Assembly: GCA_949358305.1 (NCBI GenBank)
Contig: CASHSZ010000131.1
Span: 27,501-82,500, forward strand
Source: Strigamia acuminata
Lineage: Eukaryota > Arthropoda > Chilopoda > Geophilomorpha > Linotaeniidae
DNA length: 55,000 nt
Direction of reading: 5' to 3'
Shown here: positions 1-10,100 of the stretch, piece after piece
How positions within the stretch are numbered: the first letter of the stretch is position 1
How the letters are laid out: each line of letters begins with the position of its first letter
Position numbers and translations under genes: made by a program
Notes under the pieces: generated by a model
What the model was told of the DNA's origin: nothing
The model's database searches: none
What the model saw: the letters and a program-made list of their open reading frames with translations, nothing else

Positions 1-1457
1 CTTCCTCGCGTATCCACGCCGGGGGGGTGGTCCCGAACCGATGGACATCCAGCCAATGGTCGGCCAGCCCATCGGCGGACGGCGTCGCCGAGCAAAGAGG
101 GCAATGTCCATCCTCGTCTTCGGCGTGCATCCGTTTCAACGTCTAGAGGAGGACAACAACAACAAGAACAACGTTGACGATAAAATAAAATGAAATAAAT
201 AAATAAATAAATAAATAAAGAGAAAGGAAAAAGAGGAAGAGGATGAAGAAGAAAGCGAACTAGTCGTTCAACTACGGTAGTTCGATATTCACCGAAATCA
301 AAAGACGGGGCTGGCGCGAATACAGCCGCAGCAACCCTCGGGCGGCCTCGGCCGCGTCGTCCAGGACGGCGTGCCACTTCCGCCAGTGGCGGAAAGCGTC
401 CCGGAAGAAGCTCCCGTACTTCGTCACTTCTATAGAGAAAATTGGAATTTGAAATAAATAAATAAATAAATAAATAAACAAACAAATAAATGTTTGTTCG
501 TTCGTCTTGTTTCTTACTGTCCGGGCGGAAAGCGCACATGGCGCAGTAGTGGGCCTTATTGCCCTCCTTCTCTGGCGCCTCTTTCCCCGACGACGAGGCG
601 CCCTTCGTCCCCCTTCTTCCACCGCCCCCCGTTCGCTCGTTCTCTTCTCTCCCCCTCCGCCGTCGCCGCGTTGACGTGCTCCCCGTCGCCCCCTTCACCA
701 TCCGGAGCATCCTCGCCTCCATCGCCTCCATCTTCGCTTCCACCGCCGCCCCCACCGCCGCCTTAATCCTCGCTTCCGTCACCGCGTCCGTTGTCGCGGC
801 GGCGGCGGCGGCGGCGGCGTCGGTGCCACCGGACAGCTCGTTGGCGGCGCCGGTGCCACCGGACGACTTGTCGAGCATCGTCGAGCGAGTTCCTTGTGTC
901 TGGAAGAAGCAAAACAACTGATTAAACAGACAATCAAAAACAAACGAGCGAACAAACGGTATACGAGTATCGACAAAAATTACCGCTTTCGCCACTTTCG
1001 CGGCCTTGGTCGCGCGACCATCGGACAACTTCCGCTTTAGATTCCGAGGCCGCAGGGTGATGTGCAGCGGTGGCAACCGTTTCGGGGGCGGCGGCGGCGG
1101 CGTCGGCGTCGGCGATGACGACTGCGGCGACGAGACCGAAGCTCGCCCGGAAGACGGCAAAGGCGACTTCGGCGACGTCTGTGGCGTCGACGGCGCCGGA
1201 ACTCGTTCCGGATGCGCCGGTGATGTGGCGTCTCCGGCGACGGTCTGCGGGTCCGGGGCGGGTTTGCGCGCCCGCTGGATGTCGTTCTCCGACAACCGCT
1301 CCACGGGTACGGTGACTCGCCGTAGCAGCACCTCCGACGAAAGCGGCGCCGTCGCCTCAAACGTCTCCGGCGACGATTGCGGCGAAGACGAAGACGTCGA
1401 CGCGATTAAGATCGGCGATGGGAATCTCCCGGGCGTCTACCGAGAAAAGGAGAAAAA

Positions 1458-1517
<60 letters not shown>

Positions 1518-1975
1518 ATGAATAAATAAATAAATAAATAAATAAATAAACAAACAAACAAACAAACAAACAAACAAACAAACAAACAAATAAACAAATA
1601 AAGTAAATTAAAGTAAAGTAAAGTAAAATAAGGTAAAGTAAAGTAAACTCGTAAATGAGCGAGTGTGTGAGTACGGACGATCGAGTTGAGACAAGAGAAA
1701 ATACCTCTCGCGGCCACTCCAGGCTGTTTGTTTGAGGAAAGAACGCGGGTAAGGAAAAAAAGAAAAAAAAATATAAAAAAAAAGAAATATGCACGAAGTT
1801 GGGTGATGGAAATGCCAAAACGTTACCTTCTTCATCCTTTTCCACGCGCTCCCTCCCGCCCTCGTCTCCCTCTTCACGGCCTTCTTATCGCCTCTCTTCT
1901 CTTTCGTCTTTCTGGCGCCCTTTTTCTCTTCCGTCCCCTTCTCCGTTCTCACCTCTCCCCCCTCATCATTCGGCT

Positions 1976-2010
<35 letters not shown>

Positions 2011-4079
2011 TCCTCATCCTCCTTCTTCTCCTTCTCCGCCATCATCCTCTCTTCCTCCTCTTCTTCCTCTTTCTTCTTCTTCTCCGCAATCACCCTCTTT
2101 TCCTCCACTTCTTCCTCCTTTTTCTTCTTCTCCGCCATCACCCTCTTTTCCTCCTCTTCTTCCTCCTTCTTCTTCTTCTCTTCCGCCCTCGCCTTCTTTT
2201 CCTCCTCTTTTCTCTTCTTCTTCTCCCTTTTCTCCTTCTTCTTCTTCTTCTCCTCCTCCTTCTCCTCCTCCTCTTTCTTCTTCTTCTCCGCCATCGCCCT
2301 CTCTTCCTCCTCTTCTTCCTCTTTCTTCTTCTTCTCCGCCATCGCCCTCCTTTCCTTCTCTTTCGCTAACCACCCACGCATCCAATCACTCCTCTCGTCG
2401 GCTTCACTCCCGCTCAGCTCCTCGTCGGCCTCGTCATCGCTCTGCCCGTCGTCGGTGTCACTACTGTCATCCTCACTCTGCTCCCCCTCGGTCTCTTTCG
2501 CGTCTCTCTTTTTCCTACAAAAGAGGTGAAATTGTGAGACATTGCGCGCGACCCGCAAAGAACGCGTCAAACTTACACCGGCGACGCGCCCGTGGACTCC
2601 GCGGACCGCCGCTCGCTCATCGCCCGACCCGCGGGCCGCGACAAACCCGGTGCCAACGCATTCGATGGTTGTTGCTGTTGTCGTGGCGAATCTGGCTGGA
2701 TCTGGAAAGGAGCGAAACGAGCGGCGGACTAAGAAAATAAAATAAAACGAGCGTGGGAATGACGATTCTTTCACTCACCGGCGCCGTCGACCGCGACTTC
2801 GGACCGCGCAGCATCATCATCGCCGCCTCGAACAACCCAAGTCGTCCGGTCTGCGACCCGGCCGTTGTTGTCGCCGTCGCCTGCGACTCGAGCGACGCCT
2901 GGCTATTCAGGGGCAGCGTGGTGTCCTGCGACTCTTCGTCCTCGTCTTCGCCCGGGGACCGAGAAAGCTGCGTCACCCGCGAGAAAACGAAATAAACGGG
3001 ATCGATAAAATAAAATAATTACGCGATAATTCTTTTACTCACCGTCTCGGGTCCCGCGGGCCGTGGTCGGGGGTCGACCGTCGACGACGACGAGCCCGGC
3101 ACGACCTGGAAGAAAACAAACGAACAGACAAATATAAGTAAACGAGCGAATTAAAGAAAAAGGCGGGCGAAAGAAAAGAAAAGAAGGAGTAACTTATGAA
3201 ACGAGGCGAAACGAAACAGATCCGAGTTGGTCGGATGCGCTCTAACGCTCGTTCTCGGGCGCTACTTTGACGGCGGACGGGCAAGCGTCGAGGCCTCGGC
3301 TCGATTTTTACCGGACTCGAACTTTTTTGTTCGTGCACGTTTCGACCCAAACAAACCAACAACAATTTCACTCACCGTCGATGGGGATGGCGGCGGTAGT
3401 GGCGAATACGTCGGCGATTGCAGTAGCGGCGACGGTAGTGACGATGACAGCGACGACCGACTCGCGGACCGTCGCGTGGGCAGCGTGACCTGGAAAGAGG
3501 CGGACGAGTTAATAAGATGAAATAATAGTGGGACAAAAATATTTTTTTTTTTTTTTTTTTTTTTCTAAACCCACCACCCTGTCGGGTCCTGTCGGACTCG
3601 GCACGGGCGCGTTGCCGTCGTCCGGGAAGCGAGGCTGCAACCCTTCGTCGATGGACACGACCTGGAAACGAACGAACAAATAAAAAGAAAAAGATAAATA
3701 AAAATAAAAGGAAAAATAGAAATAAAAATAAAAATAAGTGGAAAAGTAAGATATAAAGTAACGCGTGAAACAAAACGAAACAAATCGAGGCGATTCTTTC
3801 ACTCGGCGCTACCTTTGGTTCCTCGGTGGTCGACTCGGACGCCGCCGACGTCGTCCGCTGCAGCCGCGGCATGTCGGGAACCACCGCCTCGTCGTCGATC
3901 GTGGCCTGTAAATAAGCGATCGAATTAATTAAATGAATGGATGAATAGATGGTTTACGGAACGACTCTTTCACTTACGGGTTTCGCCGCTACAGCCACGG
4001 CATCCGTTTCTTCGACCTCGACCTCCGTTCCGATGTTGAGCTCGGTCTCATCGACTATTTTTTCTTCTTCTTTTTCCAT
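1..4079 (-). CDS. Paired-zinc-finger, Lys/Glu-rich protein (3' end off window)
   Basis: Twelve exons join in frame on the minus strand: 4079-3978, 3905-3813, 3661-3578, 3489-3376, 3105-3043, 2967-2779, 2701-2577, 2514-1827, 1436-984, 899-518, 429-293 and 142-<1, giving at least 857 residues. The N-terminal third is Ser/Pro/Thr-rich and acidic. Exon 8 (2514-1827) is a long charged region of repeated AEKKKKEEE-like blocks, probably helical. Exon 10 has a Pro run and basic patches; exon 11 has an Ala run and a short Met/Glu/Ala helix. The end carries two fingers: HYCAMC (exon 11) with FRHWRKWH (exon 12), then CPLC...DHWLDVH in the last visible exon. The fingers are a C-x2-C/H-x4-H type also found in the genes at 5.6, 7.9 and 32 kb. 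A nuclear DNA- or protein-binding role is inferred only from the fingers. Exon limits are my predictions; donors at 3812 (GTAGCG) and 3577 (GTGGTG) are weak. Confidence 0.75.
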
Positions 4080-4893
4080 CTGGTGTCTACGCGGGAGAAG
4101 AAAAATTAAATAAATAAATAATTAAATAAATAAAACAAACGAACAACGTGAAAATGTGAAAATAAATTGAGTGACAAGCGACGATAAACCGGGAACGAGG
4201 GATCGAAGATGGGGCGACAGAACACGTCGCGCGAAATCCGCGAGCGGGACACCGAGCCCGCTACCCCGGCCGTTTGCGTCTCGTTATTTTATTTCATTTT
4301 ATTTTTATTTATTTTTATTAATTAATTAATTAATTAATTAATTAATTAATTGATCAGTTAGTTAATTAAAACTAATTAAAAAGAAAAAAAAGTTGAAATG
4401 AAGCTGTTCCCGCGATCAAGTTTTCTCGCCGCCATGAGCGACGCGACCGAAACGCGACCAAACGAATTTGCACGCCGTATTGGCGTACGCTGTTCCGCGT
4501 GTACGGGTGCATACGTGTGGTCGCGATCGTGGTTAATAGACCAATTTGTTTACTCACTCGACAATCGACAGGCAATTGATAAACGTTGTTGGTGCCAAAC
4601 AATCGCGCGCTAGGGTGCACCGTGGATAAACAAACCCGTGTGACATCTGGTGACAAGTCCGCGAACAATTTCATTTCATTTCTAACCTACAAGTAGGCGG
4701 TTTAATCAAACCAACCATCGGTTTATATTTAAAAAAAAACAAAACAAACAAGAGAAAAAAATAAAATAAAATAAAATAAAATAAAATAAAATAAAAGGAG
4801 TCGGCGTCAAAGGAAACCGTGGTAGCGGCGCCAACGGGACGAATCCGATCTATCAATAAGACGGGCGACCCGGCGCTGGCCGAGGAGGCGCGC

Positions 4894-4933
<40 letters not shown>

Positions 4934-5282
4934 GCTTGTCTGTCTCGTTTCGAAGTTGACGGATATGTTGGTCGATTTCTTTTGTTTTATCATCTATTTT
5001 GTTGTTCATTCCCTCTCTTACACGGTCGCGCCGAAACGTAACGACACCACCGCCCCTCGTTACGTCGTTCCCGGCAGCCGTCGCTCGCCCGACGCGCCCT
5101 CGCGCGCTCCCGTGTCCCCCGCACGCGCCTAAACGCGGTCACGTCGCAGAAGCGCGCCGATCCAGTGCCCTGATCAAAGACGTTTTGTTTCGATTTTATC
5201 GTCGCTGCGTGAGGAGAAGACAAAGACGACGACGACGACGACGACGAAGTTCGGAAAGAGAGTCGAGAGGCTGACGAGGAAG
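4080..5282. other. Intergenic, no supported gene
   Basis: This is an A/T-rich spacer upstream of the minus-strand gene ending at 4079. It holds (TTAA)n at about 4316-4350, (AAATA)n at 4760-4795 and (TGTC)n at 4897-4931. The minus-strand sequence next to the ATG at 4079 ends in caccag, which could be a splice acceptor directly before the start codon. A 71-codon frame at 4398-4613 has no support beyond being open. Confidence 0.6.
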
Positions 5283-5444
5283 ATGCGGGAGAAGACAAAA
5301 GTGGTCGCGTTGAAGTTGAACTTGACGAGGAAGAGGCTCGGGGGCCCGGGGACCGACCTGTACGAGTTGGGAGCGGATGAGTTGGAGACGGTGGACGACA
5401 AGGACGAGTCGTTTGTTTGTAATAATAACGATGTAATGATGTAA
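5283..5444 (+). CDS. Possible small basic/acidic peptide, or last exon of an unseen gene
   Basis: A 53-codon frame starts at ATG 5283 and stops at TAA 5442-5444. The N-terminus is Lys/Arg-rich and is followed by DLYELGADELETVDDKDESF, which reads like real protein composition. The same frame stays open upstream to 5133 through a run of ACG (Thr) codons but has no earlier ATG, so this could be the 3' exon of a spliced gene. I see no recognisable domain. It is repeated unchanged in the right-hand duplicate. Confidence 0.3.
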   Translation: MREKTKVVALKLNLTRKRLGGPGTDLYELGADELETVDDKDESFVCNNNDVMM

Positions 5445-5575
5445 TAATAATAATAATAACAACAAAAACAACAACAACAACAATTACAATGGTTAATGTG
5501 GATTTATTTATTTTTTTTTTATTTTATTTATTTTTTTTTTTTATATATTTGAGACAATACAATAAAAGAAAAAGA

Positions 5576-6075
5576 TCAAATTAACGAAATCCTGTGCGCC
5601 TCCGTCCAATGGCCAATCAGGTTGTCTGGAGAGGGTGTCTCCGCACAAAACGGACAGCGTCTGCCGCGTTGGTGCACCTGCCCCAATATCTAAAAGAGGG
5701 GGGGGAAGGGAGGAAGAAACGAATTAGTTGGTTGGTTAACTAGACGAAGGAGTTAAATGCTCACCAACGCTAGATGAGCGGGCTCGCGCGAATACATTCG
5801 TAGCAATCCCCGGATGGCCTCGTCCGCACCTTCACGGATGTCGTGTCGCTGTCGCCAGTGGCGGAAGATGTCCATGTAAAAGTAGCCGTCCGGGTCTGAA
5901 ATAAATAAGAAAAATAAAAATAAAATAAAATAAAAGAAAATGAAAAAATAAAAAGAAAATGGACGACTAATAAGTAGATAAATAGATGTTTCTCACCGTT
6001 TGGGTGCTCGCCGCACAAAACGCAGTAATACGACCTACCGCCCTCTTCTCTGTGTGGTGCTGGTGCTCCGTTCAT
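5576..6075 (-). CDS. Compact two-finger zinc protein, 107 aa
   Basis: Three exons (6075-5997, 5895-5765, 5689-5576) join in frame to 107 residues. Finger 1 is split by a phase-1 intron: YYCVLC in exon 1 and FRHWRQRH in exon 2. A helical segment of the form ADEAIRGLLRMYSREP follows. Exon 3 holds finger 2, CPFCAETPSPDNLIGHWTEAH. The order, spacing and intron positions match the 7944-8461 gene and the ends of the 1-4079 and 31977-35419 genes, so these form one family. The protein is almost only fingers, so binding to nucleic acid or protein is a reasonable inference, but the target is unknown. The ATG was chosen because it opens exon 1 just before the conserved finger. A homologous upstream leader exon lies near 6224-6320. 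Confidence 0.75.
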
Positions 6076-6167
6076 CTTTCTTTCTTCCGTGTGGGAGACG
6101 AATAAAGAATTAATTAATTAATTGAAAATAAATTGGAAAGGGAGATCACACAAAGCATCAAACTTAC

Positions 6168-6169
6168 TC

Positions 6170-6224
<55 letters not shown>

Positions 6225-6320
6225 AACGAAGACGATGTGGCGACGGGGACCGGGCGGATGATGAAACGCGCACTTGATCCACGTTGTCGTGACACTTGAT
6301 GTCGAGACCGCAAACCATTT
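6168..6320 (-). other. Probable 5' leader exon with (GTAA)n donor for the 107-aa gene
   Basis: On the minus strand the stretch containing GAAATGGTTTGCGGTCTCGA (about 6320-6301) down to 6225 resembles the leader of the 111-aa gene (8640-8538). There the leader ends TTG|GTAAGT. Here the equivalent junction runs into a (GTAA)n microsatellite at 6168-6224, giving many overlapping GTAAGT donors. Whether any of it is translated is unclear. Confidence 0.4.
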
Positions 6321-6461
6321 CGTCTGGACTACGGAGCGCCCGGAGATGCGCTGTACCGCGCTCGGTACAACGAGGAATTGTACGCGGGCGCGTGTGTGCA
6401 AAACATGCGGTCGATTAGCGACGTTCCCTCCGATATGCACTCGCCGAGTGAACGGGGTCGG

Positions 6462-6946
6462 CATCCCACGCCGAGAGAACCGTGCCGGAGAAAGAAAGTT
6501 GGAGTCGAAGCCAGCAAACGAGACTACCGGGAAACATCACGACCATCGTTGCGAACAACGTTGGCACGACAAAGACTTTAAAAAGACAGGCACGCTCGGG
6601 CACCCGGTGGAAGGCGAATCCTCTCGATGGCGCGTCCCATGCCGAGGGAACCGTGCCGGAGAAAGAAAGTTGGAGTCGAAGCCAGGCGGCCGAATTCCGC
6701 CACCCGGAAGTGCGTTCGTGTCCAGTTGATCGGGGACGGAAAGAAGATCGTGGCTTGCGCGCCCAGAGACGGATGTTTGTTTGAATTTTAACGAGATGGA
6801 AAACGACGGAGTTTTGGTTGCCGGATTCGGTCGTAGCGGGGCACGCCGTTGGTGATGTTCCCGGCGCGCGATTCAAAGTGGTCAAAGTCGCTAATGTTTC
6901 GTTGTTGGCTTTGTACGGGGAGAAAAAGGAAAGACCGAGGTCTTAA
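6462..6946 (+). pseudogene. RPS23: Ribosomal protein S23 (uS12) pseudogene, intronless
   Basis: Successive reading frames give the conserved eukaryotic uS12 blocks in order: [16 protein letters not shown], then [62 protein letters not shown], and finally [20 protein letters not shown] followed by LLALY and KKERPRS with a TAA at 6944-6946. The blocks sit in different frames, so there are several frameshifts; for example GGGG instead of GGG before CACGCC. A ~45-bp piece (CCGTGCCGGAGAAAGAAAG...) is duplicated at 6466-6505 and 6645-6685. No introns are seen, which fits a retrocopy. In a living cell uS12 sits in the decoding centre of the small ribosomal subunit; this copy cannot make it. Confidence 0.9.
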
Positions 6947-7214
6947 AATGTGTTTGTTTTTTTTTTTTGTTTGTTTGCTTGTTTAGTGGCAAATTTGAAT
7001 TCGATCGAGTTTCAAAAATAAATCGATCGAAACGTTAAAAACGAGACTTTAACGTAGAATTTCTCATTCGTTTTAATGGCGGCAACGACTTTTTGATCGG
7101 ACGACACTATCGTTTATTACAAACAAACAACGGTGGTGGCGAGTAAACCGAGTGACTTCGGGCGCCGCGTTAGCATCCAAGAAACAATTAGCTCACCCGC
7201 GTGTTCGTCATCTT

Positions 7215-7353
7215 TGCTCGCCGCCGAGAGGATTTGCCTTCCATCGGGTGCCCGAGCGTGTCTGTCTTTTTCGAAGTCTTCGTCGCGCCAAACGTTGTTC
7301 GCGACGATGATCACGATGTTTCCTCGCAGTTCGCCGACCTCGCGGTTTACCCG
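7215..7353 (-). pseudogene. RPS23: RPS23 pseudogene fragment (5' part, inverted)
   Basis: The minus strand reads [20 protein letters not shown], the N-terminal block of uS12, then shifts frame at an extra T and continues through [11 protein letters not shown]. The residue before the Gly is GCG rather than ATG, so the start is lost. It resembles 6520-6620 on the plus strand but is less damaged. It lies downstream (on the minus strand) of the 3' fragment at 7593-7737, so the gene order is scrambled. Confidence 0.8.
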
Positions 7354-7592
7354 CTTCGCTCGTTGGATACGGAAGGTCGATCGGTTTATTTTTGAATTTT
7401 GGTCGCCGAGTTCGAATTTGCCGCCGAATTTGTTCGCGCGGTCTCTCGCCGTAATATGTTTTGTTTCTTTTTTTTTTTCTTTCTTGATTTTCTGTTTAAT
7501 TTTTATTTATTTATTTATTTATTTATTTTTTTATTTATTAATTAATTAATTTATTTTTTTTTTTTACGAACCAAAAAAAAAAAAAACACATT

Positions 7593-7737
7593 TTAAGACC
7601 TCGGTCTTTCCTTTTTCTCCCCGTACAAAGCCAACAACGAAACATTTGCGACTTTGGCCACTTTGAATCGCGCGCCGGGAACATCACCAATGGCGTGCCC
7701 CGCTACAACCGAATCCGGCAACCAAAACTCCGTCGTC
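7593..7737 (-). pseudogene. RPS23: RPS23 pseudogene fragment (3' part, inverted)
   Basis: The minus strand encodes [10 protein letters not shown] and, after a frameshift, [22 protein letters not shown] and KKERPRS, ending in TAA at 7595-7593. It shares the extra G of the plus-strand pseudogene at 6462-6946, so the two derive from one already damaged copy rather than from independent retrocopies. Confidence 0.8.
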
Positions 7738-7943
7738 CGCCTCGTTAAATAACAACTACGATTAATGTGGATTTTTTTTTATTTTTATTTTTATTTTTAT
7801 TCTTATTTTTTTTATTTTTAATTAATTAAAACAAATAAAAAGAAATGAAGAAGAAGTCATACAATACAAAAAAAAACAAAAAAACAAAAAAACAAAAAAA
7901 GGTCAAATAAAATCGAATGCACGGTCCACCGATGCTGTCTCCG

Positions 7944-8461
7944 TCATCCCTGGTGGGCGGTCGGTGCTTGAAATCTATGCGCTTCCACCCAATGGGTAGA
8001 GAGATCCTCGAAAAAGGGTGTTTCCGCGCAAAACGGACAGCGTCCGTCGTTGTGTCGGTACACCCGTCTCAGTGCCTTGAAAAAAAAATAAAAAATAAAA
8101 AAAAATAAATTAGTTGACTAGTTAACTCGGCGAAGAAACTAAAAGCTCACCAATGCCAAACGAACGGGGTCGCGCGAATGGATTCGTAGCAGCCCTCGGG
8201 TGGAATCGTCCGCATCTCCGCCGATGTTATGGTACCGTCGCCAGTGACGAAAGGCATCTTTACAGAAAACACCGTTCGGTTCTGAAACGAGAAAAAATTA
8301 AAATCAAATAAAATATACATAATTAAAAAATAAATAAATAAATAAATTGAACAACTGATAAGTAAATAAATGGATGTTTGTTTCTTACTGTCGGGGTATT
8401 TACCGCAGCACAAAGCGCAGTAATGTGACTTGTCGCCCTCTGCATGCTGCGCTCCTTCCAT
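7944..8461 (-). CDS. Compact two-finger zinc protein, 111 aa
   Basis: Three exons (8461-8389, 8281-8151, 8075-7944) join in frame to 111 residues. Exon 1 ends with HYCALC, exon 2 supplies FRHWRRYH and the helix DDSTRGLLRIHSRDP, and exon 3 gives CPFCAETPFFEDLSTHWVEAH. Exon 2 is 131 bp, the same length as in the 107-aa paralogue at 5576-6075, and both introns fall at the same places and phases. It differs in a longer C-terminal tail (FQAPTAHQG). A leader exon ending TTG|GTAAGT at 8538 and the acceptor CACACAG at about 8475 suggest an intron in the 5' UTR. Function beyond probable zinc-dependent binding is unknown. Confidence 0.75.
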
Positions 8462-8537
8462 CTTTCTTCTGTGTGGGAGACGAGTAGAGAATTGAAAATA
8501 AATTGGAGAGAGAAACCACACAAAACACCAAACTTAC

Positions 8538-8765
8538 CAACGGAGACGAAGTGCCGATGAAAACCGGGAGGAAAATGAAACACTCGCGCGATATACGCTG
8601 TCGGACCAACGTGCGCGTTTGTCGTGACATCTGGTGTCGAGCTCGCAAACCATTTCGTGGCCGCGCGAGTCGAGGCCGTCGACTTCGAGTGGTAGCCGAG
8701 ACCGTAAATGAATTCGCTTTTACCGCGACGAATCTCGCGCGACCGCGACTCCGCAAAAATACCGT
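8538..8765 (-). other. 5' leader/promoter region of the 111-aa gene
   Basis: This minus-strand stretch ends in a good donor at 8537 (GTAAGT). Its distal part, GCGCGAGATTCGTCGCGG with neighbours (about 8765-8695), is clearly related to 19139-19215 in the spacer of the giant palindrome. The proximal part is related to the leader of the 107-aa gene. Confidence 0.5.
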
Positions 8766-8768
8766 ATA

Positions 8769-9231
8769 TGGCCCGTAACGGCCCGCCGACGGTCCCGTAA
8801 CGGTCCCGTCACGACCCCGTCAACGGCTTGTACGGGCCGTGATGGGGTCGTGACGGGACCGTCGGCGGCCCGTTAACGGACCGTGCGGGCCGTTACGGGA
8901 TCGTGACGGTCCCGTCACGATCCCGTCAACGGCTTGTACGGGCCGTTACGAGATCGTGACGGTCCCGTTGGCGGCTCGTTAACGGCCCGTACAAGCCGTT
9001 GACGGGATCGTGACGGTCCCGTCACGATCCCGTAACGGCTCGCACGGGCCGTTAACGGGCCGCCGACGGTCCCGTGACGGTCCCGTAACGGCCTTCGTTC
9101 CCGGACTTCGGCTCGCCGACGGCCCGTACGACCTCATGCGGGCCGTTAACGGCCCGTTAACGGGCCGCCGACGGTCCCGTCACGATCCCGTAACGGCCCG
9201 TCATGATCCCGTAACGGGCTGAAAACGGGAA
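8769..9231. repeat. Short GC-palindromic satellite array
   Basis: About 460 bp of CCGTTAACGG-type units, including CGGGCCGTTAACGGGCCG and GTGACGGTCCCGTCACGATC, the same family as the 13.8-24.5 kb arrays. The CTTCGTTCCCGGACTTCGG motif of the large arrays is also present. The AT-rich cassette is absent here. Confidence 0.9.
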
Positions 9232-9232
9232 A

Positions 9233-9619
9233 ACTGAGGGAGTCGGGTGCGAGACCACGTGACCCGGAGTGTGGTTTTTGGGGGCGAGGGCCGTCCTCCG
9301 ACCGCGCCGTGACGCGCCCCGAGTCGGATCAAGAGTCACGGCGCGTCGCGGCGCTTTCGGAGCACGCGACCCGATCCCCCCCCTCCCTCCCGTCACAAAA
9401 ACCACGTTTTAGCGAAACCCTTGACCGGTCACAAAACCCACCGAACACCGAAAAGCAACGAACAAAACGCGCTCGGTCGCACGAACTACTCGGCCAAAAC
9501 AACATCCGCAAATTCCGCATCGCAGTCGCGATCAACGAAACAACGTATAGGCCGCCGTAATGTTAAAAAGCGGGACCCTTTCGCCCCCGACAAAATCCGC
9601 ACACATACCCCAAGGTTAA
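9233..9619. repeat. Array-flanking repeat ending in TTAA
   Basis: 9233-9333 matches 17941-18055 and 9334-9619 matches 18616-18898, with few differences. Identity stops immediately after TTAA (9616-9619 and 18895-18898). The sequence then passes into the piggyBac-derived module here and into unrelated sequence at 18.9 kb. Confidence 0.85.
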
Positions 9620-9664
9620 ACGAGCGTTTCATTCGCCCATTTATCCGTCGGTCTCTTCTAGGCC

Positions 9665-9832
9665 ATGGCGGACGGTTTTCCCAAAACTGACGCGGACGCG
9701 CGTGTGTGGGTCGCCACGACAACATCGCCCTCTTCCTTCTCGCTTCGACGGACGACTGTGTGTGTTCGCTCAATCCGCGACGTCTTCACGACCGAACACG
9801 TGTCAATTTTGGACAGCCGACTGGCCGATTAA
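9665..9832 (+). pseudogene. piggyBac transposase remnant
   Basis: The first ~21 codons (MADGFPKTDADARVWVATTT) match the start of the intact transposase at 37775. About 60 bp of unrelated sequence follows, then sequence matching the transposase 3' UTR (CTTCACGACCGA... GGCCGATTAATT). All catalytic exons are missing. TCTTCTAG lies just before the ATG. Confidence 0.85.
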
Positions 9833-9894
9833 TTCTGTTTCGTTTTATTTTATTATATTTTATTGTATTTTATTTCATTTTTCCATTTTTATTA

Positions 9895-9944
<50 letters not shown>

Positions 9945-10100
9945 TAACAACAACAAAAACAAAGGCGATGACGACGTATTGTCGGTGCCAACGAGGAAAA
10001 AAAAAAAAAAAAACAAAAAAAAAAAAGAAGAAGAATTGAAAACAAATGAAACAGGGATAAATAAAAACGAACGAATTAACTAATTAATTAATCGATCAAT

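Noticed and set aside
1705-1723. A 19-nt microexon between exons 8 and 10 of the left zinc-finger gene
   Set aside because: It has AG and GT at its edges, but including it would shift the next exon into a frame that soon stops.
1686-2369. Long plus-strand frames over the C/T-rich region
   Set aside because: They are the antisense of the Lys/Glu-rich exon and read only as Leu/Ser/Pro runs.
4398-4613. 71-codon frame starting MKLFPRSS
   Set aside because: No family resemblance, no splice context and no neighbour support. Its presence in both copies only reflects the duplication.
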